Shown here: positions 11,086 through 23,126 of the stretch, one piece after another
Position numbering within the stretch: the first letter of the stretch is position 1
Layout of the letters: every line of letters begins with the position of its first letter
From: Adiantum capillus-veneris
Lineage: Eukaryota > Streptophyta > Polypodiopsida > Polypodiales > Pteridaceae
Direction: 5' to 3'
Assembly: GCA_014529385.2 (NCBI GenBank)
Contig: CM043971.1
Span: 86,132,840 to 86,196,839 of the forward strand
Length of the DNA stretch: 64,000 nt
Program-made: the position numbers and the translations under genes
The notes under the pieces: generated by a model
What the model saw: only the letters and a program-made list of their open reading frames with translations
Told to the model about the DNA's origin: nothing
The model's database searches: none

Positions 11086-11331
11086 AGTAGAGAAGGAAGG
11101 TGTGTGTGTTGAGAGTTTATTTTTGCTGTTGTGTATTGTTTTGTTAATAAGGAATTGAAAGGTACTGTATTTTTTCTGTGATAAGGTGTTAGGATTAAGG
11201 TAGTAGATCCATAATACTAGTTCTGTGTAAAGTACAGTAAGTAGTAAATAGATCTGTTAGAGCTAATGAGTTACTGTAGTAGTGAGTTAGTAAGTAATAG
11301 TAGCTGTATTAGTTGTAAGAAGGTAGGTTAG

Positions 11332-13314
11332 GTGTGTGTGTGCTCACGCGCACAGCGCGGCCACTTGAAGGAAACCTTTAGTAGAGCCACTCGCTCCGAA
11401 CATGGAGCTAACAATGTAAATGAGGGGGGTGGGGAAGTAAATTCTCCATTCATGACCAACGTAGACCCTATGCCCTTAGAGAATGTGCACATGAATACTC
11501 CATTCACTACACCCCCTGACTCTTCAGAACTATTCCCCTTTGAGGTTATATTACCTAATAGTAGAAGCCTTGCCGAAGTGCAAGAGGTTGAGCGATATAT
11601 CATTGCAGCTAGGGAAAAGGAAATCGAGAGCTTGTGCAAGCTAGAGCAACGAAGAGAGTTAAAAGAGAAAGCCTCTATGTCAATATCTTTGCTAGGAGAG
11701 CAATCGAGTGCTCCTGAATCAGCGACCACTAAGGGTCAACCCATAGAGAGCCACATTGCATCTAGTTCAAAGGACACCCCTAGCACCTCAATCCTAGATG
11801 GAGCGTACTTAAATGAGAACTGGGAGTACGAACTACAAATGAAAACTCTAACCGACCTATACACAGGTCACACCTATCACGGGTTAGATGTCCTACAATC
11901 CACAACGGGTGCTACTAGTGTGGAGGATCGACAACAAAGAGTTTGTGAGGTCATCCATAGGGTTATTGAGCTAGAGAGAAAGAACAAGGGGATCCACATG
12001 CCTTCAACGGGTCTCATGAGATTCTTGGATACAGGGAATGCTAAACAACAAACCTTATCGTAAATGGAGACTCCCTCGGTAAGTCCGATGGATCCTCCAT
12101 ATGTTTGTTTGCCAGGGGTCTCAGTGCAATCTGAGCCCACAAGTGATAGCTTTACATTTCCAAGCCTAGCTCATCTTTCCCTTGATGACACCACGGCTAC
12201 CATGCCTACCCCAATGATGGGCATGCCGAGAAACACACCATGGACCTCATTTGTTAGTAAAGCACTGCTACATGGTAGCTCAATGCCTGCAACAATACCT
12301 ACAAGTGTGTACCAATCGTATACATGCATGGATCCTCGTACTCATGTAGTTCCTACCCCTCCCATTGTTTCAACTACCTATGCTTCACAACCACAACACC
12401 CAAGCTATTATTTCCATGGGACCATACCGGCTAGCATTAGCATGTCACATCCGACCTTTGCTATGCCCAAGGCCACCCATATGAACTTTGGGTCTCCACA
12501 TGGCACAACACCGTACCAAACGTGGAACCCAAGGGCTTCATATGTGCCAATCCCAATGCCAATACCTACTCCACATGTAGTCTCTGGAGTGCCGTCACCC
12601 ACGGTGCCTGCTCACTTAGGTGACTTGGCAACATTTTCTCAAGCTATTGGTTGATCTATCGCTGAGAATATGCGTAACACGCCTGATAGAGATCCTAGAA
12701 GTAAGGCAGTACAAATAGCCAAGCTCACACAAAAATTTAGTGGAGACGGGGATGTGAGAAAGCATATCGAAGTGTTTGAACAAATATGCGATTCTCTAGG
12801 AGAACACAATGACCTACATAAGAGTAATGCTTTAAGCCTAACCTTAAGTGGAAAGGCTGGGGATTGGTATAGAACCCTAAGGGTGGAAGAAAAAAGGATT
12901 TACCCTACTCTTAGGAGACTGTTCTTGAAAGAATACATATGAGAGGGAGTGCTTTGGGGTGTAGTCTCTCAGCTCCAGAAAGCCCAACAAGAGGAAGGAG
13001 AGTCGGTGAGAGACTTTATTAGTCGCTTGAAGCATTTGAATTCTTGTCGACATGAGGATATCTACAATGGCCTAGTCATTAGAGGTATCACCACTTGGGA
13101 AGCAGTCACCACCAATATGATCCAATTGGAGGATAATTTAATGATTCAAGGAGAAAGAGTGTCTATTGAGCCTAAATCTATTAGCTCGCAAGCATCGGGG
13201 CATCAACAAACGACCCTAAAGCCTATTGCTAAGGAGCCAAAGATATTTGAGATGACTTTAGCAGATCTCACCAAGGCTATTCAAGAAATTCTTAGAGATA
13301 ATCGTGCTCCATAA
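11332..13314 (+). pseudogene. Gag of the RT-less element, three in-frame stops
   Basis: A single reading frame runs 11,332-13,314, broken only by TAA at 12,061, TGA at 12,652 and TGA at 12,940. The first 440 residues are low-complexity (Pro/Met/Thr-rich). The retrotransposon gag core is at 12,670-13,170: KLTQKFSGDGDV, LSGKAGDWYRTL, LRRLFLKEYI and ESVRDFISRLKHLN. Each stop is one C-to-T change from CGA or CAA. The exact start is not known because the upstream element end is missing. Confidence 0.78.
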
Positions 13315-13418
13315 AACAATCATATGTATCCAAGAAGGGAGCAACAATGGTTCTCACTATGCTATGGACCACATAGTACCAGTGAATGCCCTACTTTTAG
13401 AGTAAAATTCAATGGGAA

Positions 13419-14264
13419 CTGCAATGCCTGTGTGGGAGGTATGGTCATCAAGCTAAGGATTGCATAGTATTTAAGCGCGCGATGGCCAATAGACCAACCT
13501 TAGCATGGACAGACACACCTCGAGTGCTTGCATTGATGACGGCCCCACCTCTTGAAAAAGCAGAGCAACACATGGTCCCTAGGGCCCAAAATGTTGTTCA
13601 AACAACACCCTTACCACCTCCAGTGCTAGGACCGCAACCACCACATCTGAGAATCACTTCAGTGAATCAAGTGGGTTGTGAGTCATCTATTGCTTGTTTG
13701 GAAGGTTGTGAGGAAGATATAGATCCTAATATTGCCTATGGGATGGATGTGCTTGAAGAAAGTCCACAATGCGACATGGAGCACTATTGGAGACAAGCCA
13801 AACCTATCTATCAAGTAGTTGCTTTTGCTATAAGAGGTTCAAATATCAATTACACTGCTAAGAGACCACCTCTTCAATGCTATGAGTGTGGAGGTCCACA
13901 TCGTGTGGCCGAGTGTCCTATTAGGCTACAAAAGAACGCCACACTAATGCAAACCAATCAAATGAGCACGTCTACAATGCCGATACTCATGTGTAATCGA
14001 TGTGGCATAGATCATTTGATTGCCCAATGTCCAAATAATCCAAATGCACCGAAGATCACGTCATTACACTTGATTGAGGTTACCGAGGAGCCATCACAAA
14101 GTACACATGTGGTACCAGTAAACGTACTCACACGATCGATGCTCCAAAAACAAATTTATATTCTTGAGGAAAGAGACACGGGATCAATTGCCCAATCTCA
14201 GAAAAAGAAGAAAACACGAAGGAAGAGAACACAAAAAGCAGCGAAGTCAAACCCCAGTTCATAG
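13419..14264 (+). pseudogene. Nucleocapsid region with CCHC knuckles
   Basis: A knuckle-like CLCGRYGHQAKDC (spacing short by one) lies at about 13,420-13,460. Two clean CX2CX4HX4C knuckles follow: CYECGGPHRVAEC near 13,878 and CNRCGIDHLIAQC near 13,992. The frame ends in a basic lysine-rich tail (residues about 235-255). It is shifted relative to the gag core, so an indel lies between 13,314 and 13,420. The role would be RNA binding and packaging. Confidence 0.75.
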
Positions 14265-14407
14265 ACCAATATAGGGACTGGTGACGACCCCGTATATATG
14301 AACGACGCTAAAGAGGGTTCTGATTCAAGTGAAACCATGGAGATCAAAACAACCACTAAGATAGAACCAACAAGGAATATCTTCATGAGCCACAATGCCT
14401 AGGATCC

Positions 14408-15465
14408 ATGAAGAAGATAGGAACTTATCCAAACCCTACAGAGGAGATCGAGCGAGTCAAGCAATTAAGGAGTTTGGTAGAAGATACCCAAAGGGATCTA
14501 GAACCAACACCTAGGCAGATCCAAATTACAGACACCGTGTTCCCTATGCAACAACAACCTCACCAAGTCCATAGACCCTTAGCCATACCTAGTGTCATCC
14601 AAGAAAGTCATGGGAAAGTGGACGTACTCACTTCTTGGTGGAAAGAATGTTTACAGAGGGACTACCTGATCCTATCGAAGAAATGGAGATCCCATCTTCC
14701 CCACGTCAAGGGACTGAAGCCTAAAAGGTGCTGTTAAACATTGCCAAATTGATGGATTTCATGTCTTCAGAAGTTAGAACCACCATCATGTCCAAACTAT
14801 ATAAAGACCCTGAGCTAGTCTCAGCTCTTCGAGCCTTCCTCAATGGAGAACTGAAGTTTGTACTACCACAATTTGCACAGATGGATGGAGCTAGGGAGAT
14901 GCCAATAGAGGAGGAACACTTAGATCCACAACCTAACCTAGATGAGAACCTTGTGGTAGAAATACCTGTTAGCAAGTTGGGACAATACTTTGAGGGTGAT
15001 GAATCCAATGCGACCATACCAATCACTACTAAGGGATTAACTGTGAAGGTAATCCTTGATGGTGGCACTGGGGTTAGCATTGTGACTAAAAATTGATGGG
15101 AAACTATGGGAAGACCTCACCTTCAGACCAAAACCATAGTAGTGAAGATGGCCAATGGGTCTATTGTTAAACCTATTGGGATGCTAGAAGACCTCAAGAT
15201 CAAGGTCTTTGGACATAAGATAAGATTTACCTTCATTGTTATGGATTTGGCCAAGCACACTATGGCATCTGAGATGATCTTAGGACGTCCTTTCATGAGG
15301 GAAGCAAAAATGGTGCATGACTGGTCTAAAAACCATGTCTACTTGCAGTTCCAAGATTCTATCATTCGAGTGGATCTTGTAATAACTGGTCGATCACATC
15401 CCCTAGGAAACAGGTTTATAATTGATCATAGATTTGACACCACACTTCACTCGGCCCCATTGTAG
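14408..15465 (+). pseudogene. Linker and retropepsin-like protease
   Basis: After a short linker ORF (14,408-14,737, other frame), the frame 14,728-15,465 contains the aspartic protease. The active site is VILDGGTGVSIV, followed by MANGSIVKPIG and the conserved ILGRPFM. A TGA at 15,097 interrupts it just after the active site. DGG in place of D-S/T-G is also seen in the Tat-like elements of this window (YIDGGA/YVDGGA). It would process Gag. Confidence 0.77.
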
Positions 15466-15532
15466 TATGTTACACGTGTAAAGCAGACACTGATGTTGGG
15501 GAAGATTCTCTTATAGGGATGTACTACCTGGG

Positions 15533-16349
15533 ATGACTGAGTCGGACAATGTGGATTGGGTCCAGCTAGCAGCAACCATAGACACTTGGGGAAACAGGGG
15601 GACGACATGGGTAACACCTGAGGGGGATGAAATGCGCGTACCCTTAAACATGCTAGAAGCAATGCATATAGCTTCTGACAAGGCTCATCCTAATATAACG
15701 AAGAAAACATACAACTGGGTCCCTAAATCTTCTTCAGCGACCATAGCTAGTGCTAAAAAACAGAAGCCTTGTAAGAAACGTCCCACTTGCCCCAAAAAAT
15801 GTAAGGAAACGTGGCGGTGGATTTCTGAAGGACTATTGGAAGCCCAAGGCTACTATCAAGGAAATGATCAAATTTGGGTGCCAAAACGTAGATTGTGTTC
15901 TTACATGTCACCTGACCCATGTGCGCCTAATCCTGTAGCTTCAAAACAAATTCACGATCGTGGAAAGAAAAAAATCATAGAATGCTACACACCCGCTCCA
16001 CAACTAGTTTTGGTACCAAAGAAAGAACAATTTGTTCCACCTAGCTCAAGAAAGGGGGAGTCCCATGAATCTTCTAGCTCCTCATGTAGCATCCATAGAG
16101 GTAAACTCTTCTCCATAGCCTCCACCTACAATAGTGGGCCTCCATAAAGCTACAAAGGAATCCACACCTCCCAGTGTTCAAGAATCACATGATGAACCAC
16201 TTCAAGTTCGATCCTGGGAGAGTACCTTACCACCCTTGCAACTCAACGAGGCACCTAAGGTAATAGAAAACTACTGGCAAAAATCCTCACCTATTACCAA
16301 CTGGAACAATTGGTTTCAAAGGGTGATGAGCACATTTCAAACGGTATGA
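15533..16349 (+). CDS. Unrecognised 3' ORF of the RT-less element
   Basis: The frame 15,533-16,147 (204 residues), followed by 16,134-16,349 in another frame, occupies the place where RT and integrase should be. It is Lys/Ser/Pro-rich with a cysteine pair (CKKRPTCPKKC) and two W-V-P-K repeats (NWVPK, IWVPK). I recognise no domain. Its end lies about 20 bp before the polypurine tract. It could be a replaced pol remnant too diverged to recognise, or an accessory ORF. Confidence 0.4.
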
Positions 16350-16355
16350 TCTACC

Positions 16356-16370
16356 CAAGGAAGGGGGGAG
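16356..16370 (+). other. Polypurine tract
   Basis: AAGGAAGGGGGGAG lies directly before the TGTTTG start of the LTR at 16,371. Confidence 0.75.
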
Positions 16371-16604
16371 TGTTTGCTGACAGTCATCATTCACTCACTC
16401 CCCTCTCAACCTTCCTCCATTACCTCTCAATCTCCCAATCTTAGGGAATGTATATATATATAAAGCCTAAGACTCACAAAAAACAAAAAAAAGTAAAGAG
16501 CAAGAGCAATTAGCAAAAGAGTATGCACAATAAAAGTCAAAACATTGACCAGACCTACACATTCACACCCGATACACTGAAATAGAAACCTATGTCATCA
16601 AACA
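16371..16604 (+). repeat. 3' LTR, 234 bp, of the RT-less element
   Basis: Starts TGTTTG and ends CAAACA (16,599-16,604), a perfect 6-bp terminal inverted repeat. A TATA-like TATATATATAAA lies at about 16,450. No second copy was found in the window. Confidence 0.65.
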
Positions 16605-17990
16605 CCTTTGATCCTCAACACTTGAGTGATGGGGGGTAGGTAGGATTAGTATGATAGGAGTGTTTCTGTTTTAGTGTTTACTGATTAGCAAAGTTCTTTT
16701 TTACCACTGATGTGCCTCCTAGAGGTATTCTTTATGTTTTCTCATGTGTACAGGAATGTGTTACTGTGGTTAGGATTTGGACCTTCATGGAATCTTTCTC
16801 TCATCCACTTTTCAAATCAAGCGCGATCATCAACACAAACAGGTGTTTCTTATCCATTAGCATTGCCCCTTATCTTTTTTGCATCCATGTTTGTCTGCTT
16901 TAATTGTGATTGGTAGCATAATATTCAGCACATTTGCTTAGTATCAAACATTAAATTCAATGTAATTTTTTGTCATAATCACTTGTCTAGGTTTAAAAAT
17001 CAAGTAGTCCGACTAAGCTAGTTTGAGCAAGCTAGGCGTTAGAGATCATCTCTTAATACCATGGGGAATACCTTCCTAATAATCATGGTTACTTAGGTTC
17101 TTAATCCGATTTAGGCAGCATTGTGTGAAATGTACTAGGGATTTCTAGTGGGCTTAGTCCCTATTGACCTTTAGCTTAAGTATTATAAAGGGAGTTTACT
17201 AATGTGATGAGCCTGGGAAGGGTAACAGTGTTATATGACCACCCAAAGTTACAAAATTAAAATGCTGAAAACGTACAAAAATAAAATAAAATCAAAGTGC
17301 CACAATGTAAAATCTTAAGTTGGAAGAGAAATCTTAGCTTGATTTGGTACTTCACTCACATGTATCACCTATGGTACTAGAGCCCTAGAGGTTCCCAGTG
17401 TGGGCGCTTTTCCTTGAAAAGCAAAAAACCCAAGGCACACAAAATAAGCACACACTTCAAAATTGAAACAATGTGGAAAGACTTTGGGGAGTCAAAGAAA
17501 AGGAAATAAGTCAGGCGCTGATTTCATGAGAAATTCCTTTTATCGTAGCTTAATTACAAGGTCTTCTAGGTATAGCCTCTAGTCAGCCCTCGGACATGAA
17601 ATACTTGGCTCTCGCGATTAAACAACTTAATTGACCAGAGAAAATTGAGAAGCTTGCCCATGGTATTAATAGTCGATCTTTAGTACCTTTCGATCGTTAA
17701 ATTAGCAACCCCGAACTTGTTTAGATTTTTACCTTTACAACTGTTTATGCATTTGATTATATTACAATTTATTGTTTATTTTTGCTGAAAAATAGTTTAA
17801 AATTATGTTACCAATCAAATTGTCTGCCTACAACTGCATATGCTTTTTGATTGTATATGAGAATGGAATTACTGTGCCAATGTTGTTTGATTTTGCAGTG
17901 AGACTGAAGAAGGCTAAGGACATTCATCTCAAATGCTCTTCCACCTCAATGAACGACCTTCAACTCAATGGCATCCGAGGACGGAATCTA
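16605..17990. other. No gene recognised
   Basis: AT-rich, with only short incidental frames. The end (17,880-17,990) may be the 3' part of the element whose LTR begins at 18,009. Confidence 0.5.
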
Positions 17991-17995
17991 CATCA

Positions 17996-18297
17996 GGAAG
18001 GGGGGCATGTTAACCCTCACACAGATTCCTATCACCTACGACGGATGCCGTATTATTTATTTGGTAGAGTCAGGTACCGGGCTTGTCAGTCCAATAGGGA
18101 AAGGTTAAGAGTGATCACCGATGAGAGGCGCACTCTTACTGGAACATTCAAGGGATTAGTTGGCTAAGCATGGGCGCCCAAGTGTGAATGGGGCGAGCTC
18201 ATATAAAAGTCAACTAAACCTAAAATTCACTGATTCTCTCATTTGTGCAATTGAAGTGTGCTCTTGCTCCATCTCCATCTTATTCTTCTTCATCTCC

Positions 18298-18345
<48 letters not shown>

Positions 18346-18487
18346 ACGTGTGAGAGAGAGAGTGCGATCGAGCATTACGACGATGGCATGGCGGCGGCGA
18401 AGCAATTGAGTGCAGCACAAGCGACGGCTCCTTCTTCTTCGCGGTGAGGAATCCTCCACGACAGCAAGCGTAGAGCGGTGAGTAACA
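17996..18487 (+). mobile_element. Polypurine tract and LTR, about 479 bp
   Basis: GGAAGGGGGGCA precedes TGTTAACC at 18,009; the LTR would end GAGTAACA at 18,487, giving TGTTA/TAACA ends. A TATA box (ATATAAAAG) lies at 18,201. A (TG)n tract at 18,300-18,342 sits downstream of it. The internal region and 5' LTR are not present, so this is the 3' end of an otherwise lost element. Confidence 0.6.
18300..18342. repeat. (TG)n microsatellite
   Basis: About 21 TG units, followed by a short GA tract. Confidence 0.95.
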
Positions 18488-18520
18488 CACCATCGCCATC
18501 TTTGAGCTTACTCGTTTAGG

Positions 18521-18904
18521 CTAGTTGCATGCTTGGAGCCATCTGTGGCTCGCACACAGTGTATCGACAAGTCCCTTGCATTGACACGTGCGACAGATGC
18601 GCACAACATTTTTTCTCCTAGACATAATATTGTCCTCTATTCTCTTGGCTTTGTCCCCTTTTTGCACATATACAATATATTGTCTAATCTCATTTCCTAA
18701 AATGATCGCATTTACTTGAAATTCATATCTAATATATCTTTTACAATTCTCACCATTCCCACTAACATGTTGACTATGATTTTCTCTCAATCTCTCAGGT
18801 TCATTCAAAATTAAGGTTTTTTCTATATTTAACTCCTCATAATCATGTCTAGTCTCAAAGTTAGAAGAACCAATCAATTTTAATTTGAAAATGCTCATAT
18901 GCAA
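18521..18904 (-). CDS. Hypothetical 127-residue ORF, doubtful
   Basis: Open on the minus strand with charged helical composition and a CXXC-like group near the end (CRTCQCKG). It has no recognisable family, no duplicate in the window and lies in AT-rich DNA. It may be chance. Confidence 0.15.
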   Translation of the reverse strand: MHMSIFKLKLIGSSNFETRHDYEELNIEKTLILNEPERLRENHSQHVSGNGENCKRYIRYEFQVNAIILGNEIRQYIVYVQKGDKAKRIEDNIMSRRKNVVRICRTCQCKGLVDTLCASHRWLQACN

Positions 18905-19690
18905 ACTGCTTAGTAGACATGTTCTTCTTACAAGAAAATATACTTTCTATTCCGACGGCATTTGACTAAGAAACTCTAACAGTAAACTCGAGATCATCAA
19001 GTCCAACTCCCTACACACTATAAAACCCAATATATATCCTGAAATCTACCAAAACTAAGTACAAGAGACACCAGAATGTCCTCGAATCTCCATTTTTACA
19101 GACATTTCTTTTCGACATAGACCAGTAAAAACAATATAAATTTATATTTCTATTTAATATCTTAATGTCTCATACTCAAAGTTTCCAAAAACCACGGACA
19201 CATAAACAATATATAAGATCGGCAAATAATTAAGATGATGTTATTTTCACATTCAAAACTTTGCTCTCACTTGCCCTTACACTCCTTTTGGCACAATACA
19301 TAAGTGAAAACTGAAATTTATTTACTCAAATGATTTAAGTTTTGAAAGATGTTCACTTTCCCCAAATCTCAATGCTACTAATATGGAATAATTTCTAACG
19401 GACACACTTTCATTGATATACATATAAACACATACATTGTGTTTTTACAAGATCCAATGATTCATTAATTATGTGTTATATTGCAAGGAATATCAAATTG
19501 GTTTAATTGTTTTGTTTAGAAAATCAATTGCATAAACTGACCTCAGCTATTGTAAATGACTAGTGTCTTGGATCAATTTCTTCATCTTTTCTTTCGCACA
19601 ATTGCTTTCGTCCATACACACACAGTAGTATAAACACGCACATACACTATGCTTACATTCGATTGCCCCTCTCTCTCTTGGCCACAAGAA
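18905..19690. other. AT-rich stretch without recognised feature
   Basis: No coding frame, repeat or LTR signal that I can support. Confidence 0.5.
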
Positions 19691-19704
19691 ACTGGCAGTA
19701 ATAT

Positions 19705-21544
19705 ATGAAGTGGGTGTTGGAGATGCAAGAGTTCAAGTTCGAGTTCAAGGTAGATCACACGAGTAAGTCTCACTTGGCAGACATTCTTGTCAGCAAGGCC
19801 GTCGATTTGCCAGTCTATCCAAGGGTGGTGCGAGATGATTCTAAGGAAGAGCCTGATTTGGAGAATGCCTTTACAATGTGGTTCGATGGAGTGTATCGAA
19901 GGGTAGTCCAAAAGGCAAGTGGATGTGTGGTGATACACAACCCACACGACAAAGCTATATTTTCAAAAGTGTATGATTTGAAGGATGTCCACACCAATAA
20001 TGAGTCGGAGTATCTCACTCTGCATTTGGGTTTGAAGCAATGTATAAAGTTCGGAATTTCCAGGTTGGTGGTGAAGGGAGATGCGTTGCTAGTCATCAAG
20101 CAACTGCTAGGCCAATGGCAAGTAAAGTGGGATTCTTTGAAGCATTGGTACTTTTCCATCAAGAAAATGCTAAAGTCTTTTGAAGAGGTTCAATTCAATC
20201 ATGTGAGTAGAGAGCAGAACCAAGAAGCGGACCAGTTAGCAAGTAGCAAAGTGCAGGTACATGTTGCAAGTTTATATGTGGCCCCAGCCACTTATGCGGG
20301 TAGGGAGACTCTGAAGGAGATTGAAGGGTTTTTTAGTACAGGGCAATGTCCAGAGGGTTTGTCCAAGTTGCAGAGGAGAAGAGTGGTGCAGAAAGCCCGC
20401 AAATTCACACTGGTAGGTGAAGATCTAATGAACTATGGGTGTGACGGAGTTCTAAGAAGGGTGTTGTATAAAGAAGAGATAGGTATGGTGTTGGAGCAAT
20501 GCCACAAAGAAAGTGGGCATCAAGGCAAAGATCAAGTTCTATTTTGAGTGCTAAGAGCAGGCTTTTGGTGTCCTTCCCTAGTGAAGGACCTACATTATTG
20601 GTGCAAGACATGCCACGATTGTCAGACTATAGGTGAAAGACGACTGGTAGCGGAGTCACAAGGTGCCATCATCGCACAAAGTGCTTTTGAGAAGTGGGGT
20701 CTAGATGCCATAGGTCCTCTCCCAAAGTCTACAAGTGGTAAGAAGTATGTGGTAGTAGCCATTGACTACCTTACAAGGTGGGTCGAGTCCAAGGCTGTAA
20801 AGGAAGTAAATGCTAATGTGGTAGCTCAGTTTGTGTTCGATAACATCTATTGCCGTTTTGGCGTTCCATGGGTGTTAGTTTCTGATAGGGGTCAGGGGTT
20901 TAGAAGCAAGCTAATGTGTGCATTAGTGGAGAGGTTAAAGATTCAGCATCGATTTTCCTCACCCTAGTCAAGAGTGCTAATGGGCAAATCTTCAAAATGT
21001 TAACAAAGTACGTGTATAAGCAGGAGACTGAGTGGGAAACAAATCTAGAGAAGTGTATGTGGGCGTATAGGATGTCCTACAAAGTAGCTACAAATTTCAC
21101 TTTGTTTGAGCTAGTTTATGGTAAGGAGGCTATATTGTCGGTGCATGCAGAGTTGGGTGCTTTAAAAGTCATGTGGCGTGTCAATGCCACTCAAAAGGGA
21201 TAAACAGAGAGGCAACAACAGACTACTATGTAAAGCAGAGAGCGAAGCGGGTTGCCAAGTTCAATCAGAACTTGCCAGACAAGAGGATAGAAGAAGAATA
21301 CCTGGTCATGAAGTACCAAAGCTACCTGAATTTCACATTCCAGAAGAAGTTCAAGAAGAAGTGGACAGGTCCGTATAAAGTGCAGAAGGCCTTTCCGAAT
21401 AAGACCTATCAACAACTGGTAAGGGAAAATGGCAAGCTTCTTAGGAACAGGGTGAACGGTGTGCGGCTCAAGTTGTATTTTGAGAGAAATCTAGTGCATG
21501 AGGTGCATCAAATTGTAGCCAAGGGGGGTGGGCAACCCACCTAA
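19705..21544 (+). pseudogene. Tat-like pol fragment C: RNase H pair end, second RNase H, integrase
   Basis: The frame 19,705-20,547 starts in the first RNase H tail (KWVLEMQEFKFEF) and holds a full second RNase H with all acids present: WFDGVY, NNESEY, VKGDALLV, QEADQLAS. After a TGA at 20,545 integrase continues (20,548-20,967: CKTCHDC, WGLDAIGPLP, SDRGQGF). A frameshift near 20,960 loses the region of the catalytic Glu. 20,916-21,203 gives the core end (MWAYRMSYK, LVYGKEAIL). 21,173-21,544 gives the carboxyl end (KKWTGPYKV, NGVRLKLYF). It is a third Tat-like lineage, distinct from A and B. The upstream part is missing. Confidence 0.85.
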
Positions 21545-21644
21545 AGTATGAACGGTGTGCGGCTCAAGTTGTATTTTGAGAGAAATCTAGTGCGTGAGGT
21601 GCATCAAATTGTAGCCAAGGGGGGTGGGCAACCCACCTAAAGTA
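21453..21644 (+). repeat. 96-bp tandem duplication at the integrase end
   Basis: The unit 21,453-21,548 (TGAACGGTGTGCGG onward, including the stop and AAGGGGGGTGGG purine run) is repeated at 21,549-21,644 with a single visible base difference. Confidence 0.9.
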
Positions 21645-22011
21645 TGAAGTGTGCGAAAGGAGATGAATTTTTTGTACATAGCCTGTACATAGGGTTGTGA
21701 TTTTGCCGGTGGAGGCTGTGCACAGCGGGCGTCTGCGGCCAGTGGTGAAAAGTGGGCAGCTCATCAGCGGCAGCAGTTGTTGATGACATGGCAGTGTGCC
21801 CGAGGGCGGCCTTTCTCGCGCCGTGGACGGGCCCCCCAACTTTTGAAGATAAGCAAGCACCCCCCCCCCCCCCCCCCCCCCAACACACTAGCGATATCGT
21901 TAATTGTAGGGTAAGGGGCAATCACATGGTGGAGGTGAAATGAGAGAGAGGGCGGTTGGGTGTGGGGCTCTGAATTGGCCGAGAGAATCAAGTAAGGGGA
22001 CGTGTCACATG

Positions 22012-22052
<41 letters not shown>

Positions 22053-23100
22053 CCGCCCAAAGGGGTTTCCATGTGAGCAAAGAGCAGTCCGAGGAGATGG
22101 CCGAGCAGAGCAAAAGACCACCCAAAGGCGGGGACCATGAGGAGAGAGAAAGAGAAGGCTGGTGGAGGGTAGCTCAAGCAAAGGGTCAGACAAAGATGGT
22201 CAAAGGGGAAGTCAAAGAGGCAGTGCAAGAGGGAGCCTACCAGAGGGTAAAAGTAAAGGAGAAAAAATTAAAAACAAAAAAATGCCAAGGGGCACTAGCG
22301 ATGTTGCTAGTGCACCCCCCTTCTCAATAGCACAAACCAAAGAGAGCATATGAAAGCACAGTGGCTCTCTCCTTTCAAAAGATGCCAAATTAAGGTGCCA
22401 TATGGGCCAATGAGAGGGCAGATTCTAAAGTTGAAGCCCCTCCACTGTAAAAGTCATTTTTTAATCAAATTAGGGCCTTTTTTTTTGTTTGAAGCCTGCA
22501 AAGTGGATTTTTTTGGCATAGGAGTGTGCTTGTCAAATCCCTATGTAATTTCTCTTAAAAATGGCCATTGTGATGGCATTGCAAGCTTTGTACATGCCTT
22601 TTGAAGCATAATCAAGCCATTGTTCCCCCGTTTTGCTGTTGTTTCCCCTTCCCCTCTTCTCTTTCTCCCGCTCTTGTGTTCCCCCGTGGTGCCGATAGTG
22701 TGGATGTGTGTGCCCCCCCCCGAACCGACGGTGTTTTGTGTGAGGGAGTGATATTGAGCGGCTGTGTGCGTGTGTAAGGGTGGAAACCGACCGTGGAAAT
22801 AGGTGTGCATTGTGTGGTGGACTTGTGGAGTGTGCAGTGAAAAAGAGCAGACAATGATCTACTAGTGTAAAGAGTGTTTTTGAATGTGTTTTCTGAGAGG
22901 ATAGGGGTGTTATCGATACCCTGATCTATAGAGAGGCCTTTGTTGTTGTGCCAGGCGTGTTCCCCATTACCCCTCTCCAACAGTGGCCATAGTGGCCTCG
23001 ACGTCAAATTTCTAGTTAAATGACAGTTGTCACCACTAGCTTCAGCCATGGAGAGGCTTGTGAGTGGCAAAGTGGGGCAAGCCATGCTCCCTATAATTAA
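21645..23100. other. No gene recognised; poly-C and (GA)n inside
   Basis: Contains a run of about 22 C at 21,860-21,881 and (GA)n at 22,015-22,051. Open frames crossing it are translations of these repeats or unsupported. It may include the LTR of fragment C or the missing pol side of the copia element at 23.1 kb, but I cannot show either. Confidence 0.5.
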
Positions 23101-23126
23101 TGTGGACCCTTGTGTTGGAGTTCAAG

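Larger units (their letters stand above)
11332..16604 (+). mobile_element. Ty3/gypsy-like gag-protease element lacking RT and integrase
   Basis: In order: a long gag frame, zinc knuckles, retropepsin, an unrecognised ORF, a polypurine tract and a 234-bp 3' LTR. There is no RT, RNase H or integrase signature anywhere between protease and LTR. It is therefore a non-autonomous element that would need its enzymes in trans. The 5' LTR and PBS were not found, so the left end is truncated or diverged. The coding frames carry several stops. Confidence 0.75.

Noticed and set aside
18521-18904. Minus-strand 127-residue ORF as a real gene
   Set aside because: Kept as a doubtful entry only: no family, no second copy, AT-rich surroundings.
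22073-22353. Lys/Glu-rich ORF as a small gene
   Set aside because: Follows a (GA)n tract, no homologue in the window, overlapping alternative frames equally open.
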